Of a stretch of DNA of 64,000 nt, positions 1-10,167 are shown one piece after another (the first letter of the stretch is position 1; each line of letters opens with the position of its first letter). Below the pieces are notes generated by a model. The model made no database searches. It saw only the letters and a list, made by a program, of their open reading frames with translations, and was not told the DNA's origin. The translations under genes were made by a program, and so were the position numbers. The stretch comes from Trinickia sp. Y13 (GTDB taxonomy: Bacteria > Pseudomonadota > Gammaproteobacteria > Burkholderiales > Burkholderiaceae): the NCBI RefSeq assembly GCF_029522115.1, contig NZ_JAKWFK010000009.1, positions 186,001-250,000 on the forward strand. Reading direction: 5' to 3'.

Positions 1-3000
1 GCGGATCGGCTTCGGCATCCGGCGCATCGCCGAACAGGTCTTGCGGGGCGCCATCGGTCGCGGGGCCATCGAGAATGCCTTCCTCGTACTCGGGCTCGCC
101 GAACTGCTTCAAGTGTTCGACGACGCGATGCACTTCCTCGTCCGCCACGAACGCGCCATGCACACGCTGCGGATACCCGGTGCCGGGCGGCAGGAACAAC
201 ATGTCGCCTTGGCCCAGCAGCGATTCGGCGCCCATCTGGTCGAGAATCGTGCGCGAATCGATCTTCGACGAAACCTGGAACGCTACGCGGGTCGGAATGT
301 TCGCTTTGATGAGCCCCGTGATGACGTCGACCGACGGCCGCTGCGTCGCGAGGATTAAATGGATGCCGGCCGCGCGCGCTTTTTGTGCGAGCCTTGCGAT
401 GAGCTCCTCGATCTTCTTGCCCGCCACCATCATGAGATCGGCCAACTCGTCGATCACGACGACGATCATCGGCAGCGGCGAGAGCGGTTCGGGCGCTTCG
501 GGCGTCAACGAAAACGGGTTGCCGATCTTCTTGCCCGCGGCTTGCGCGTCGCGCAGCTTTTGATTGAAACCTGCGAGGTTGCGCACGCCGACCGCCGACA
601 TGAGCCGATAACGCTTTTCCATTTCGCCCACGCACCAGTTCAGCGCATTGGCGGCGAGCTTCATGTCCGTGACGACGGGCGCGAGCAGATGCGGGATGCC
701 CTCGTAGACCGACAGCTCGAGCATCTTCGGGTCGATCATGATGAGCCGCACTTCCTCGGGCGTCGCCTTGTACAACAGCGAGACGATCATCGCGTTGATT
801 GCGACGGACTTGCCCGAACCGGTCGTGCCCGCCACCAGCATGTGCGGCGCTTTCGCGAGGTCGGTCACGATCGGGTTGCCGGTGATGTCCTTGCCCATCG
901 CGAGCGTGAGCTTGGAGGCCGAGCCCCGATAGGACGGGGCGTCGAGGATTTCCGACAGGCTGATCGTTTGCCGCTTGGCGTTGGGCAGTTCCAAGCCCAT
1001 GCAGGTTTTGCCGGGAATCGTCTCGACCACGCGGATCGAAGTCAGGCCAAGCCCGCGCGACAAGTCTTTCATCAAGCCGACGATCTGGCTGCCGCGCACA
1101 CCGAGCGCGGGCTCGATTTCGAAGCGCGTAATGACGGGACCCGCCGATGCGCCCACGACCGCCACCGGCACTTTGAATTCCTGCAAGCGCTGCTCGATGA
1201 GCTGCCCGGTTTGCGCAAGGCGCTCGGCCGGGATCTCTTCGGCCTCGGTCGAGGCCGGATCGAGCAGGTCGAGCGTCGGTAGTTCGACGGAGGACGCCGC
1301 CGGGGCGTGGAACGTGAACTCCGGGCCGGTGTGGCCGCGCAACGGTGGGCGCGGGGCGGGTTCCGGGGCAGGGGGAGCAAGCGTCGCCGGCGTCGAAGGC
1401 GGGGACATCGGGGCCGGGGAGGGCGCAGCCGAGGGTGTCGGAGCCGAGGAGGTCGGAGCCGAGGAGGTCGGAGCCGAGGAGGTCGGAGCCGAGGAGGTCG
1501 GAGCCGAAGCGGTCGGAGCCGAGGAGGTCGGAGCCGAAGCGGTCGGAGCCGGCGGCGTCGGAACGGCGGGAAGCAGAGGCTCGTCGTCGGCGTTCGAGCG
1601 CTCCCCGGGCGTAGGCTGCGCGCTCACGCGATTTCCCGAGGTTGCGGCCCAGGGCGGCGCAGCGCCGGCCGGTGGCGTCGGTTCGATCGCGAGGGTCGGC
1701 GCGGGCGCAACGAAAGGCGCCGACGCAGATGCAACTGCAGGTGCGTCGGCCTTTGGCGACGAAGCGAGTTCGATCAGCACCGGCGCAGGCGGCGCTGACT
1801 CCACGCCGCCCGCCGGCTCGGGCGGCGCGAACGAGGGCGACGAGGTCGACGTGCTTATCGGCGTGTTCGTCGGCGTGTTCGTCGCCGCAGGGGCGGGCGA
1901 AACCGTGGGCGCGGGCGCACTCGGCGCGTCGTTCGCAACCGGCGCGGGCGTGGGCGAGTAAGGGGCCGCCGCGCCCGACGGGAAGGCCAAAGCGGTGGCG
2001 CCATCCCTTGGATCGGCGATAGCCGCGTCGTCCTGGACGATCGGCTCCGATGAGGCGTGAGCGGCCGGCTGACCCACCGTCTCGTTCGACGCCGCGGGGC
2101 TAGGCGGCACGGGCGGCAAGTCGGGATGGTCCGAGGGCGATGCGCTCGCCGCCGGTGTCGCGCCGCCCGTTGCGTCAGGCGACGTCCCCGTCCCTGCGTC
2201 TGCCGCGGGCGATCGCGCGGCGGCGGCAGGCGCGGCGCCACGGCGCGCAAGGCTCGAACTCGCAAGCGCCGTCCACTGGGCAGCATTGGCTTCGATTGCG
2301 CGCAGCGTCTCCAGTACGCCGGGCGAAGGCGCGCTTGCGGAGGATTCGGGGACGCCTGCCGCAGGCGCCGCACGCGGGGCCTGCACGATTTGGGGTCTTG
2401 CCGTGGGCCGAGCCGGTTCGGCAGGAGCGGGCGAGGCAGGCTGGCCGCCTGGCCGGGTCGACGTCGCGGGCGCGGCCGATGAGGCCGACGCGATCGACGA
2501 TGCGGGGGGCGGGCGCCGGCTTGCGTCTGAAGCCACCCCGGCGGTGCCCGTGGGACGCTGTTGCGCTTGCGCGATACGGGTCCTAGCGGCGTCTGCCGAA
2601 GCGTCGTACGTGTGCGGCCGCACGATGGGCGAACTTGCTCCGCGCGATGCGCTCGATGTGCTCGATACGGTCGATGCTGGCCGCCTCTGGCGCGCTCCGT
2701 GGACGGAATCGTCCGCGGGGAACCCTTTGCCTGTCTGGGCGCTCCGGCTCGGCGTCACCGGCTCGAACCGGTTGGCGCTCGCGGCGCGCGCCGCATGCTG
2801 GCCGGTACTTGCCGCCTGCCCGGCGCGCGCCGTCGCGGGCGGCTGCCAGACTGTCGGCCGGGCATATCGGCCAGTCGATTTGGGCGCCATGACGTTGGTC
2901 GTGCTCATGCGCACGGCCGTGTTCGCGCCGCGCGTCGCGCGCGGCTCCTCTTCGCGCACACTGGCCGCGGCGCGCGATGCTGGGCCGGCGCGCAGGTTCA

Positions 3001-3355
3001 ATCCCAAGCCGAAGGCCCGATCGGCCCAGCGCAGCGCATCGCGCCAACGGAAACCGATTAGCCAAGGCAGCGACGCGAACAGCAACGCAGGCGGCGCGAA
3101 GAAGGCGCCGCGCCCGAGCGCACGGGTGGCGGCGGCGAGCAACGCGTGTCCCAGTGCGTTGCCGGTATGAGGCGCAAGCATGGCTTCCAGCGTCCCGCTG
3201 CCGGCCAGCACCCCGGCAAAGCCGAGCCAAAGCCGGATCTTGCCCCGCCCGCGGGCATCGGCGTCGCGTGCGAAGGCCGCCATTGCTAGACGCAAGGCGA
3301 GAGGGACGAACCAAATGGCCGAGACGCCGAACCAGCCGAAAACTACCGTATGCAT
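1..3355 (-). CDS. ftsK: DNA translocase FtsK (3' end outside window)
   Basis: Septal DNA pump that moves the chromosome terminus through the closing septum and activates XerCD recombination at dif. About 1118 codons are present, read leftwards from an ATG at 3355; the end of the motor and the DNA-reading gamma winged helix lie beyond position 1. Visible parts in order are hydrophobic segments at residues 4-105, a long Pro/Ala/Ser/Thr-rich linker (about 110-730) and the RecA-like motor with Walker A GTTGSGKS at residues 843-850. Further motor motifs follow: VIDELADLM and [13 protein letters not shown]. The ATG lies 40 nt after the stop of the upstream lipoprotein gene. Oddities are a 15-bp minisatellite in the linker and what looks like a missing first transmembrane helix. 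Identity is certain from the motor; the start is less so. Confidence 0.93.
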   Translation of the reverse strand, partial: MHTVVFGWFGVSAIWFVPLALRLAMAAFARDADARGRGKIRLWLGFAGVLAGSGTLEAMLAPHTGNALGHALLAAATRALGRGAFFAPPALLFASLPWLIGFRWRDALRWADRAFGLGLNLRAGPASRAAASVREEEPRATRGANTAVRMSTTNVMAPKSTGRYARPTVWQPPATARAGQAASTGQHAARAASANRFEPVTPSRSAQTGKGFPADDSVHGARQRRPASTVSSTSSASRGASSPIVRPHTYDASADAARTRIAQAQQRPTGTAGVASDASRRPPPASSIASASSAAPATSTRPGGQPASPAPAEPARPTARPQIVQAPRAAPAAGVPESSASAPSPGVLETLRAIEANAAQWTALASSSLARRGAAPAAAARSPAADAGTGTSPDATGGATPAASASPSDHPDLPPVPPSPAASNETVGQPAAHASSEPIVQDDAAIADPRDGATALAFPSGAAAPYSPTPAPVANDAPSAPAPTVSPAPAATNTPTNTPISTSTSSPSFAPPEPAGGVESAPPAPVLIELASSPKADAPAVASASAPFVAPAPTLAIEPTPPAGAAPPWAATSGNRVSAQPTPGERSNADDEPLLPAVPTPPAPTASAPTSSAPTASAPTSSAPTSSAPTSSAPTSSAPTPSAAPSPAPMSPPSTPATLAPPAPEPAPRPPLRGHTGPEFTFHAPAASSVELPTLDLLDPASTEAEEIPAERLAQTGQLIEQRLQEFKVPVAVVGASAGPVITRFEIEPALGVRGSQIVGLMKDLSRGLGLTSIRVVETIPGKTCMGLELPNAKRQTISLSEILDAPSYRGSASKLTLAMGKDITGNPIVTDLAKAPHMLVAGTTGSGKSVAINAMIVSLLYKATPEEVRLIMIDPKMLELSVYEGIPHLLAPVVTDMKLAANALNWCVGEMEKRYRLMSAVGVRNLAGFNQKLRDAQAAGKKIGNPFSLTPEAPEPLSPLPMIVVVIDELADLMMVAGKKIEELIARLAQKARAAGIHLILATQRPSVDVITGLIKANIPTRVAFQVSSKIDSRTILDQMGAESLLGQGDMLFLPPGTGYPQRVHGAFVADEEVHRVVEHLKQFGEPEYEEGILDGPATDGAPQDLFGDAPDAEADP
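1437..1556. repeat. Eight-copy 15-bp tandem repeat inside ftsK
   Basis: Eight in-phase copies of GTCGGAGCCGAGGAG (forward strand) with variants GAAGCG and GGCGGC in the last positions of some units. On the ftsK strand each unit encodes a pentapeptide of the type SAPTS or SAPTA in the disordered linker. Because the unit is a multiple of three, copy-number change would alter linker length without breaking the frame. Confidence 0.95.
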
Positions 3356-3395
3356 ACTCAAGGGTGAAACCTTCGAGGCGGTTGCGCGGCGCGCA

Positions 3396-3950
3396 TCATC
3401 GAGTGTCGCGAAGGAAGGTCAGCGTAAGCCCCGTCGTAGCGATGATCCGCATTTCCTGCGGCGGTCGCATTTGCACGAGCGTGGCACCCGTGTGCCCGAG
3501 CGCATCGAGGTACGCGCGCTCGATGCGATCGGCCGCGCCGCCGCAGGCTTTGCGCGTCGTCGCGATCTCGTCGAACGTCAATTTCCCGCTCGTGAGCTCG
3601 TACGAAGCCGAAAACCGGTTGCAGCCTGCAAAGCCGCTCGCTCGGCGCTGGCCGGAACGCGTGTCGAGCGTGAGCGTAGGCGCCGCCGTTTTATCGGCCG
3701 GCACGTCGAACGCCGAGCTGCCATCGCTCGTTTGGGCGCGCTCGAGCACCCAGCTCGTGTCGTCGAGCAACTGCACTGCGGCGGGGTTGAGCGGATTGCT
3801 GGGGCCTGCGGCGGAATCGGGATGGGTCGGGATCGCGCAGCCGGCGACGAGCACGCAACCGGCGAGCGTGAGCATCGCCGCAAATGTGCCGACGCACGAC
3901 GGCAAAGCGCGCTGGGACATCCGCAGCGGCGCGTTGAATGGATTCGACAT
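3396..3950 (-). CDS. META-domain (HslJ-like) lipoprotein
   Basis: Probable envelope lipoprotein of 184 residues with a C-terminal META domain, the fold of heat-shock protein HslJ. The N-terminus carries a signal sequence rich in Leu/Ala followed by lipobox-like LAGC and LVAGC motifs, so the mature protein is probably lipidated and membrane-anchored. The META region shows [19 protein letters not shown], and the family-like TTRKACGG segment. The reading frame stays open upstream to 4094, but the ATG at 3950 places the signal sequence near the N-terminus; an ATG at 3920 is an alternative. No clear Shine-Dalgarno site supports either. It ends 40 nt before ftsK and is read in the same direction. 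The molecular function of the family is unknown. Confidence 0.78.
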   Translation of the reverse strand: MSNPFNAPLRMSQRALPSCVGTFAAMLTLAGCVLVAGCAIPTHPDSAAGPSNPLNPAAVQLLDDTSWVLERAQTSDGSSAFDVPADKTAAPTLTLDTRSGQRRASGFAGCNRFSASYELTSGKLTFDEIATTRKACGGAADRIERAYLDALGHTGATLVQMRPPQEMRIIATTGLTLTFLRDTR

Positions 3951-4138
3951 GGCCCCGAACCTACTGTTTGAACTGGCGAAGGCGTAAGGGTAACGCACTC
4001 CCGTTGCGACGCGCGAGTACGCGAGCGCCCGATGCGGTCTGCGGCAGTTGGCCGATGCGGCCCGCGACGCACGCAAAAGGGCCCGGCCGCGCATGGTAGC
4101 ATCGCCCTCTTTCCTTTCATTCGCATATGGGATACGCC

Positions 4139-5353
4139 ATGCAGATCGGTCAACGGATCGGCACGCCGCTCTCGCCCAGCGCCACGCGCGTGATGCTGCT
4201 CGGCGCGGGCGAACTCGGCAAGGAAGTCATCATCGCGCTACAGCGTCTGGGCGTCGAAGTCATCGCGGTGGACCGCTACCCGAACGCCCCCGGCCATCAG
4301 GTGGCGCACCGCGCTCACACGATCGACATGTCCGATCCCGAGGCGATCAAAGCGCTCGTGCGAGCGGAGCGGCCGCATCTGATCGTGCCCGAGATCGAGG
4401 CGATCGCCACCGACGCGCTGATCGACATCGAGGCGCAAGGGCTGGCCGAAGTCATCCCGACCGCGCGCGCGACCCAATTGACGATGAATCGAGAAGGCAT
4501 TCGCCGCTTGGCCGCGGAAACGCTGAGCCTGCCGACTTCGCCTTACGCGTTCGCCGATTCACTCGACTCGTTCAAGGCGGCCATCGCGCGCATCGGCTAC
4601 CCCTGCGTGGTCAAGCCGGTGATGTCGTCCTCGGGCAAGGGCCAGTCCGTCGTGCGCAGCGATGCCGACGTGGAGCCGGCTTGGCAATACGCGACGGTTG
4701 GCGCGCGCGTCAATGTGGGCCGTGTCATCGTGGAAGGATTCGTCACGTTCGACTATGAGATCACGCTGCTGACCGTGCGCGCCGTCGACCCCGCCAGCGG
4801 GATCGTGCAAACGTCCTTCTGCGAGCCGATCGGCCACCTGCAGGTCGACGGCGATTACGTCGAGTCGTGGCAGCCGCAGCCGATGTCGCCGGCTGCACTT
4901 GCGCGCGCCAAGGAGATCGCGGAACGCGTCACGAGCGCGCTCGGCGGCCGGGGCGTCTTCGGCGTGGAACTGTTCGTGCGCGGCGACGAAGTCTGGTTCT
5001 CGGAAGTCAGTCCGCGCCCGCACGATACCGGGCTCGTGACGCTGCGCTCTCAGCGTCTCTCGGAATTCGAATTGCATGCACGCGCGATCCTGGGTTTGCC
5101 GGTCGATGCTTCTTTGCTCGCGCCGGGCGCCTCGGCCGTCGTCTACGGTGGCCTCGAGCGAGCGGGCATCGCTTTCGAAGGCGTGCGCGAGGCGCTTGCC
5201 GTGCCGGGCGCCGATCTGCGCCTGTTCGGCAAGCCCGAGAGTTTCAAGAAGCGGCGCATGGGCGTGGCCGTGGCGACCGGGGCGAACATCGAGCAAGCCC
5301 GCGAGCGCGCACGCGCGGCCGCGGCCGCGGTGCGGCCCGTCGCGGCGGATTAA
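4139..5353 (+). CDS. purT: Formate-dependent phosphoribosylglycinamide formyltransferase (PurT)
   Basis: Cytosolic purine-biosynthesis enzyme that converts GAR, formate and ATP to FGAR, a folate-independent alternative to PurN. The 404-residue product is full length and in the ATP-grasp superfamily. It begins with a nucleotide-binding segment [10 protein letters not shown], continues with the central segment [14 protein letters not shown], and has the ATP-grasp metal region [15 protein letters not shown] chose the ATG at 4139 because the protein then starts MQIGQR directly before the conserved domain; an in-frame ATG at 4127 would add four residues. It is divergent from the META lipoprotein gene and followed by a 394-bp gene-free stretch. 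Confidence 0.96.
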   Translation: MQIGQRIGTPLSPSATRVMLLGAGELGKEVIIALQRLGVEVIAVDRYPNAPGHQVAHRAHTIDMSDPEAIKALVRAERPHLIVPEIEAIATDALIDIEAQGLAEVIPTARATQLTMNREGIRRLAAETLSLPTSPYAFADSLDSFKAAIARIGYPCVVKPVMSSSGKGQSVVRSDADVEPAWQYATVGARVNVGRVIVEGFVTFDYEITLLTVRAVDPASGIVQTSFCEPIGHLQVDGDYVESWQPQPMSPAALARAKEIAERVTSALGGRGVFGVELFVRGDEVWFSEVSPRPHDTGLVTLRSQRLSEFELHARAILGLPVDASLLAPGASAVVYGGLERAGIAFEGVREALAVPGADLRLFGKPESFKKRRMGVAVATGANIEQARERARAAAAAVRPVAAD

Positions 5354-5747
5354 GGCGGTTGCTCGAAGCGGTCGCGCTCGGCGGCCGGCTTTCGGCCGAC
5401 GGCCGCCAGCAAAGGGTGCCCGCGCCGGGCGCGCCGGTTCGACGGGCGCGCGTCGGCACGATTTTCGTGCGATGTGAAGGGGCGCTGCCCCCCGCCAGGC
5501 GTGCCGGTTGAAGGCGGGCACGGCCCGTGCAACCCTGCGGTGCTACAATACCGGCCTTTCCGGCGGTATATCCGTCGGCTGGAGCCGGCCGCGCGCGAAG
5601 CGCGGTCCTTGCGGGCGTTCTCGGCGCGAATGCGCGAGACCTGCGGTGGCTCCGCCTTCACGTCGATCATTCTCGAGCGGCTGTGCGGCCGCTGCCGCGC
5701 GCTCGAACGACGCAGCGCCTAGCGGCGCACTTTTAGCGAACGCCACC
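5354..5747. other. Gene-free interval between purT and rhlE
   Basis: No credible gene was seen on either strand. The first half has GC-rich dyads (around 5378-5405, made of GGCCGGC and GCCGGCC-type blocks) but no T-run, so no convincing terminator. The second half holds the probable rhlE promoter and a leader of roughly 190 nt with several GC-rich complementary segments. Confidence 0.6.
5541..5549 (+). promoter_or_regulatory. Extended -10 promoter candidate for rhlE
   Basis: The sequence TGCTACAAT matches an extended -10 element (TGN plus a TATAAT-like hexamer). No good -35 box is found 17 bp upstream. Transcription from here would give rhlE a 5' leader of about 190 nt. This is inferred from sequence match only. 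Confidence 0.4.
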
Positions 5748-7187
5748 ATGTCCGATCCCGCTGTCACGCCTACTCCCGCGACTTTCGACCAGTTCGGTCT
5801 CGCCCCCGAGATCCAACGAGCCGTCGCCGAGCAAGGCTACTCCACGCCAACGCCCATCCAAGCCCAAGCGATCCCGGTCGTGCTGTCGGGCCGCGACGTC
5901 ATGGGCGCCGCGCAAACCGGCACCGGCAAGACGGCGAGTTTCTCGTTGCCCATCATTCAGCGCCTGCTGCCGAGCGCGAGCACCAGCGCGTCGCCGGCCC
6001 GCCATCCCGTGCGCGCGCTGATCCTCACGCCCACGCGCGAGCTCGCCGACCAGGTCGCCGCGAACGTTCAGTCGTACGCCAAGCACACGCCGCTGCGCAG
6101 CGCCGTCGTGTTCGGCGGCGTCGATATGAATCCGCAGTCGGCCGAATTGCGGCGCGGCGTCGAGATCTTGATCGCGACGCCGGGGCGCTTGCTCGATCAC
6201 GTGCAACAAAAGACAGCCAACCTTGGCCAAGTGCAGATTCTCGTGCTCGACGAAGCGGACCGCATGCTCGACATGGGCTTTTTGCCCGACCTCCAGCGCA
6301 TCTTGAATTTGCTGCCGAAGGAGCGGCAAACGTTGCTCTTTTCTGCGACGTTCTCGCCAGAGATCAAGAAGCTCGCGTCCACCTATTTGCGCAACCCGCA
6401 GACGATCGAAGTCGCGCGCAGCAACTCGACGGCCACCAACGTGACGCAAATCGTCTACGAGGTGGCAGAGGGCGACAAGACGGGCGCCGTCGTGCAATTG
6501 ATTCGCGAGCGCGAATTGAAGCAAGTGATCGTCTTTTGCAACAGCAAGATCGGCGCGAGCCGGCTTGCGAAACAGCTCGAGCGCGACGGCGTGATCGCCT
6601 CCGCCATTCATGGCGACAAGTCGCAAAACGAGCGGATGCAGGCGCTCGACGCATTCAAGCGCGGCGAGATCGAGGCGCTCGTGGCGACCGACGTGGCCGC
6701 GCGCGGTCTCGACATCGTCGAATTGCCGGCCGTCATCAACTTCGATCTTCCGTTCAACGCGGAAGACTACGTTCACCGTATCGGCCGGACCGGCCGGGCC
6801 GGTGCGTCGGGCGATGCGCTGTCGCTTTGCAGTCCCAACGAGCGCAAGCAGCTGGCCGAGATCGAGAAGCTCATCAAAAAGCCGCTGCAGGTGCAGCATC
6901 TTGCGGTGGACGCGCCCCCGCGCCGCGGCCGCGAAGATCACGGTCGGCGCGAGCGCGACGACCGTGCGGGTCGGCGTCGCGCAGTGGGTCACGAGCGTCC
7001 GAGCTATCGCGCGAACCATGCCCCCGTCGACGACTTCTTCTTGAAGCCATATGTGCCGTCCCCGTCGGCGCGCAAGGAAGAGGAAGCGAAGCAAGCCGAG
7101 GCCGCGCCCGCCAAAGCGCCGAAGCAGCCCTTGGCGGCGTTGCTCGGCGGGTTCGGGATGCCGCGGCGAAATACTTCGTCGTCCTAA
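5748..7187 (+). CDS. rhlE: DEAD-box ATP-dependent RNA helicase RhlE
   Basis: Cytoplasmic RNA helicase acting in ribosome assembly and RNA turnover. The 479-residue product has the full motif set: Q-motif region (FDQFGLAP with TPTPIQAQAIP), Walker A AQTGTGKT at 55-62, DEAD at 168-171, SAT (LLFSATF) and motif VI HRIGRTGRAG. A basic, low-complexity C-terminal tail rich in Arg/Asp and Lys/Ala follows, as is usual for RNA-binding tails of this family. The frame is open upstream to 5508, but the ATG at 5748 starts the protein just before the Q motif. RhlE rather than another DEAD-box paralogue is the best fit by motif context and tail; the exact subfamily is inferred. Confidence 0.92.
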   Translation: MSDPAVTPTPATFDQFGLAPEIQRAVAEQGYSTPTPIQAQAIPVVLSGRDVMGAAQTGTGKTASFSLPIIQRLLPSASTSASPARHPVRALILTPTRELADQVAANVQSYAKHTPLRSAVVFGGVDMNPQSAELRRGVEILIATPGRLLDHVQQKTANLGQVQILVLDEADRMLDMGFLPDLQRILNLLPKERQTLLFSATFSPEIKKLASTYLRNPQTIEVARSNSTATNVTQIVYEVAEGDKTGAVVQLIRERELKQVIVFCNSKIGASRLAKQLERDGVIASAIHGDKSQNERMQALDAFKRGEIEALVATDVAARGLDIVELPAVINFDLPFNAEDYVHRIGRTGRAGASGDALSLCSPNERKQLAEIEKLIKKPLQVQHLAVDAPPRRGREDHGRRERDDRAGRRRAVGHERPSYRANHAPVDDFFLKPYVPSPSARKEEEAKQAEAAPAKAPKQPLAALLGGFGMPRRNTSSS

Positions 7188-7414
7188 ATTATTCGCGTCG
7201 AGCGGCCCGATCGATTGCTCCCGCGGTGCGCAAGGCGCCGCGCACGGGGCGCCGAATTCAGAATCCAATGAGGCCGTGCGCGGCATCGCCGCTTCCAGCG
7301 GGATAGCACGGCGCCATGAGCGCCGAATCGCCCCGAAGGTTACATTGGCCACCTGCCGTTCGCAATCGTTGCGATCTCGGCGCAGTGTTTAGCGCGGCGA
7401 ACCCGGCCCTGCCG

Positions 7415-7984
7415 TCATAGCGGAAACGCCGTCGTCGACATAATCTCCTTGAGCACCATGAACGAGCGTATCTGCCGCACACCGGGCAGATAGAGCAACT
7501 GTTCGGCGTGCAGGCGATTGAAGCTTTCGCTATCGCGCGTGCGCACCAGCATGAAGTAATCGAACTCGCCCGTGACGACGTGGCATTCCATGCACCCTGA
7601 AACATTGCGCGCAGCTTGCTCGAATGCTGCGAACGCTTCCGGCGTCGAACGATCGAGAACGATGCCGATCACGACGAGCATGCCTGCGCCGACCGCTTTC
7701 GGCTCGAGCAGCGCGACGACCCTTCGAATCATCCCCGCCGTCTTCAACCGTTCGACGCGCCGCAGGCAAGCGGGGGCGCTGAGCTTGACCTTTCGTGCGA
7801 GCGCGACGTTCGAGAGGGAGGCGTCGTGCTGCAACGCTTTGAGGATGGCGCGATCGATGCGATCGAGTTGAGGGAGCGAGAGCGGTTCGACCCTAGGCGC
7901 CCCGCCGCGAGTAGCCGCAGCGGTTTTCGAGCGGGGCGGCGATGTGGTGCGGCGCGTGCCGTCACGCAATTTCGTTGCGCACAT
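7415..7984 (-). CDS. acdR: Lrp/AsnC-family regulator, probable ACC deaminase regulator AcdR
   Basis: Transcription factor of 189 residues. After a basic, probably disordered extension of about 35 residues it has an AsnC-type winged helix-turn-helix (RIDRAILKALQHDASLSNVALA, with LSAPACLRRVERL as recognition helix). The effector-binding RAM domain follows, with GEFDYFMLVRTRD. The start at 7984 has a GAGGAA Shine-Dalgarno just upstream. It is divergent from acdS across a 204-bp interval. In characterised plant-associated proteobacteria the Lrp-like gene divergent from acdS is AcdR, which activates acdS, so the name rests mainly on this position. The protein-level assignment to Lrp/AsnC is firm; the specific role is inferred. 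Confidence 0.85.
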   Translation of the reverse strand: MCATKLRDGTRRTTSPPRSKTAAATRGGAPRVEPLSLPQLDRIDRAILKALQHDASLSNVALARKVKLSAPACLRRVERLKTAGMIRRVVALLEPKAVGAGMLVVIGIVLDRSTPEAFAAFEQAARNVSGCMECHVVTGEFDYFMLVRTRDSESFNRLHAEQLLYLPGVRQIRSFMVLKEIMSTTAFPL

Positions 7985-8188
7985 GATTTCCTCGAAGAAA
8001 CGTCATTGAGTCGAAACAGGATCTTACGATGGAAAAATATGTGAACCGTCTATAGTTCGCAAGCTCATTTCGTCCGCGCTTGGCTATCATTTTTCGGTGC
8101 GTGGGGCACGCTGTTTTCGCGGCCATGCCGCGTCGGACCACGCTCGACAGCGCCGATCCGCGCCCGCCCGATCAGACTGGAGGCCTCG
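7985..8188. promoter_or_regulatory. Divergent acdR/acdS control region
   Basis: This 204-bp interval separates two genes read apart from each other and so must hold both promoters. Around 8043-8058 there is a dyad GAAC-N8-GTTC that overlaps a -10-like TATAGT (8051-8056). The stretch 8015-8060 is noticeably AT-richer than its surroundings. It is a reasonable place for AcdR binding, but no specific operator consensus can be proven here. Confidence 0.4.
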
Positions 8189-9205
8189 ATGAACCTGCAA
8201 CGCTTTCCCCGTTATCCGTTGACGTTCGGCCCGACGCCGATCCAGCCGCTCAAGCGATTGAGCGCGCATTTGGGCGGCAAGGTCCAGCTTTATGCGAAGC
8301 GCGAAGACTGCAACAGCGGCCTAGCGTTTGGCGGTAACAAGACGCGCAAGCTCGAATACCTCGTGCCCGAGGCCATCGAGCAAGGTTGCGACACGCTCGT
8401 GTCGATCGGCGGGATTCAGTCGAATCAGACCCGGCAAGTCGCCGCCGTCGCGGCGCATCTGGGCATGAAGTGCGTGCTCGTGCAAGAGAACTGGGTCAAC
8501 TACCCCGATGCGCTCTACGATCGCGTCGGCAACATCGAACTGTCGCGCATCCTCGGCGCGGACGTGCGGCTCGTGCCCGATGGCTTCGATATCGGCATTC
8601 GCAAAAGCTGGGAGGATGCGCTGGAAAGCGTGCGCGCGGCCGGCGGCAAGCCGTATGCGATTCCCGCGGGCTGCTCCGAGCACCGGCTGGGCGGGTTGGG
8701 CTTCGTCGGCTTCGCGCAGGAAGTGCGCGCGCAGGAGGCCGAGCTGGGGTTTCGCTTCGATTACATCGTCGTCTGCTCGGTGACGGGCAGCACGCAAGCG
8801 GGCATGATCGTCGGGTTCGCGGACGATGGCCGCGCCGAGCGCGTGATCGGTATCGATGCGTCGGCCAAACCCGAAGCGACGCGTGCGCAGATTGCCCGCA
8901 TTGCCGAGCATACGGCGGAACTCGTCGGGCTCGGGCGCGCGCTCGAGCCGAGCGAAGTCGTCCTCGACACGCGCTACGGCGGCCCCGAATACGGCTTGCC
9001 CAATGAGGGGACGCTCGAAGCGATTCGGTTGTGCGCGCGAACCGAAGGCATGCTGACCGACCCCGTGTACGAGGGCAAGTCGATGCACGGCATGATCGAT
9101 AAAGTGCGCTGCGGCGAATTCGAGCCGGGCTCGCGCGTGCTGTATGCGCACTTGGGCGGTGCGCCCGCGTTGAGCGCTTACAGCTTCATCTTCCGCGACG
9201 GCTAA
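8189..9205 (+). CDS. acdS: 1-aminocyclopropane-1-carboxylate (ACC) deaminase
   Basis: PLP enzyme that opens ACC, the plant ethylene precursor, to 2-oxobutanoate and ammonia in the cytoplasm. At 338 residues it has the standard family length. Residues that define true ACC deaminases are all present: the PLP lysine K51 in GGNKTRK, the nucleophile S78 in GIQSNQ, Y294 and E295 in DPVYEGKS, and L322 in AHLGG. E295 and L322 separate AcdS from the related D-cysteine desulfhydrases, so this is a high-confidence functional call. A GGAGG ribosome binding site precedes the ATG. It is divergent from acdR, and its stop codon overlaps that of the convergent gluQ. Confidence 0.97.
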   Translation: MNLQRFPRYPLTFGPTPIQPLKRLSAHLGGKVQLYAKREDCNSGLAFGGNKTRKLEYLVPEAIEQGCDTLVSIGGIQSNQTRQVAAVAAHLGMKCVLVQENWVNYPDALYDRVGNIELSRILGADVRLVPDGFDIGIRKSWEDALESVRAAGGKPYAIPAGCSEHRLGGLGFVGFAQEVRAQEAELGFRFDYIVVCSVTGSTQAGMIVGFADDGRAERVIGIDASAKPEATRAQIARIAEHTAELVGLGRALEPSEVVLDTRYGGPEYGLPNEGTLEAIRLCARTEGMLTDPVYEGKSMHGMIDKVRCGEFEPGSRVLYAHLGGAPALSAYSFIFRDG

Positions 9206-10167
9206 CGGGCGAGCCCCTGCGTACGTTGGCGCCACGCTGCGATGGCATCGGCATAGAACGCATCGAGCGATCGATAGGGCTGGGCGTTGGGCGCGGCGCT
9301 GCCGTTCCCGTCGGCGGGAAGGGCAAGGCCCAAATGCCTCGCGGCCGCGACGAGCGCCGGTAGCGGATCGTCGTTAGCCAGTGCACGCGCGCCCGTCTGC
9401 TTGCTGAGCTTCTCGCCGTTCGCGTCGACCACGACGGGCACGTGCAGATAAACGGGCGTGGGCACGCCCAGGCAGCGTTGCAAATAAATCTGACGAGCTG
9501 TCGAATCGAGCAAGTCTGCGCCGCGCTCGACATGGGTGATGCCTTGCTCGGCATCGTCGACGACGACCGCGAGTTGATATGCCCATTGCCCATCCGCCCG
9601 CTTGAGCACGAAATCGCCGACTTCGAGCGCGAGATCTTGTTGCTGCGGACCCTGCCAGCGATCCTCGAACGTGACGATGGCATCCGTGCCCTCAGGCACG
9701 CGGATGCGCCAAGCGCGCGCAGTTTTTCCGCGCAGTCCGCGGCGGCAAGTTCCCGGGTAGGCGAGCGTCGTATGTCGCGCGTGCGCGCTCGCCAGCGAAT
9801 CGGCAATTTCTTTGCGCGTGCAGCCGCATGGGTAGATGAGGCCGGCTTGTTCCAAGCGGGCGAATGCAAGGGCGTAGCGCTCGGTGCGGGCGCTTTGCCA
9901 GATGGGCGGCTCATCGCTTTGCATGCCGAAGCGCGCCAGCGTTTCCAAAATGGCGCGGTCGGCCCCGCGCACCGTGCGCGGGCCGTCGATGTCTTCTATG
10001 CGAACGAGCCACACGCCGTCATGCGCCCGCGTATCGAGGTAGCTCGCGAGTGCGCCGACGAGCGAGCCCGCGTGAAGCTCGCCGGTGGGCGAAGGCGCGA
10101 AGCGGCCCCGGTAGGGCCGCTCCGATCCTGCCGCGCCGCTTGGGGACGGCGTAGCGCGGCCGTTCAC
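9202..10167 (-). CDS. gluQ: Glutamyl-Q tRNA(Asp) synthetase
   Basis: Truncated GluRS paralogue that ligates glutamate to the queuosine in the wobble position of tRNA-Asp. It keeps the catalytic Rossmann domain ([14 protein letters not shown], the HIGH-like site; KLSKQ, the KMSKS-like site) and a zinc-binding cluster (YPCGCTRK followed by YPGTC). It lacks the anticodon-binding domain, as expected at 321 residues. The frame continues far upstream through trhO, so the start must be chosen. A GTG at 10167 makes a GTGA overlap with the trhO stop, suggesting translational coupling; an ATG at 10200 is the alternative. The 3' end overlaps the acdS stop by a few bases. Confidence 0.92.
   Translation of the reverse strand: MNGRATPSPSGAAGSERPYRGRFAPSPTGELHAGSLVGALASYLDTRAHDGVWLVRIEDIDGPRTVRGADRAILETLARFGMQSDEPPIWQSARTERYALAFARLEQAGLIYPCGCTRKEIADSLASAHARHTTLAYPGTCRRGLRGKTARAWRIRVPEGTDAIVTFEDRWQGPQQQDLALEVGDFVLKRADGQWAYQLAVVVDDAEQGITHVERGADLLDSTARQIYLQRCLGVPTPVYLHVPVVVDANGEKLSKQTGARALANDDPLPALVAAARHLGLALPADGNGSAAPNAQPYRSLDAFYADAIAAWRQRTQGLAR

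Noticed and set aside
1437-1556. Regular short repeats considered as a CRISPR array
   Set aside because: Units are 15 bp with no spacers and are in frame with ftsK.
975-1961. 328-codon forward frame with VGAEE-type repeats
   Set aside because: It is the complement of the ftsK linker repeat; ftsK with Walker A and motor motifs on the other strand is the real gene.
4559-5521. 320-codon open frame on the reverse strand
   Set aside because: Antisense to purT, Arg/Ala/Gly-rich with no domain.
5733-7352. 539-codon open frame on the reverse strand
   Set aside because: Antisense to rhlE with no recognisable domain.
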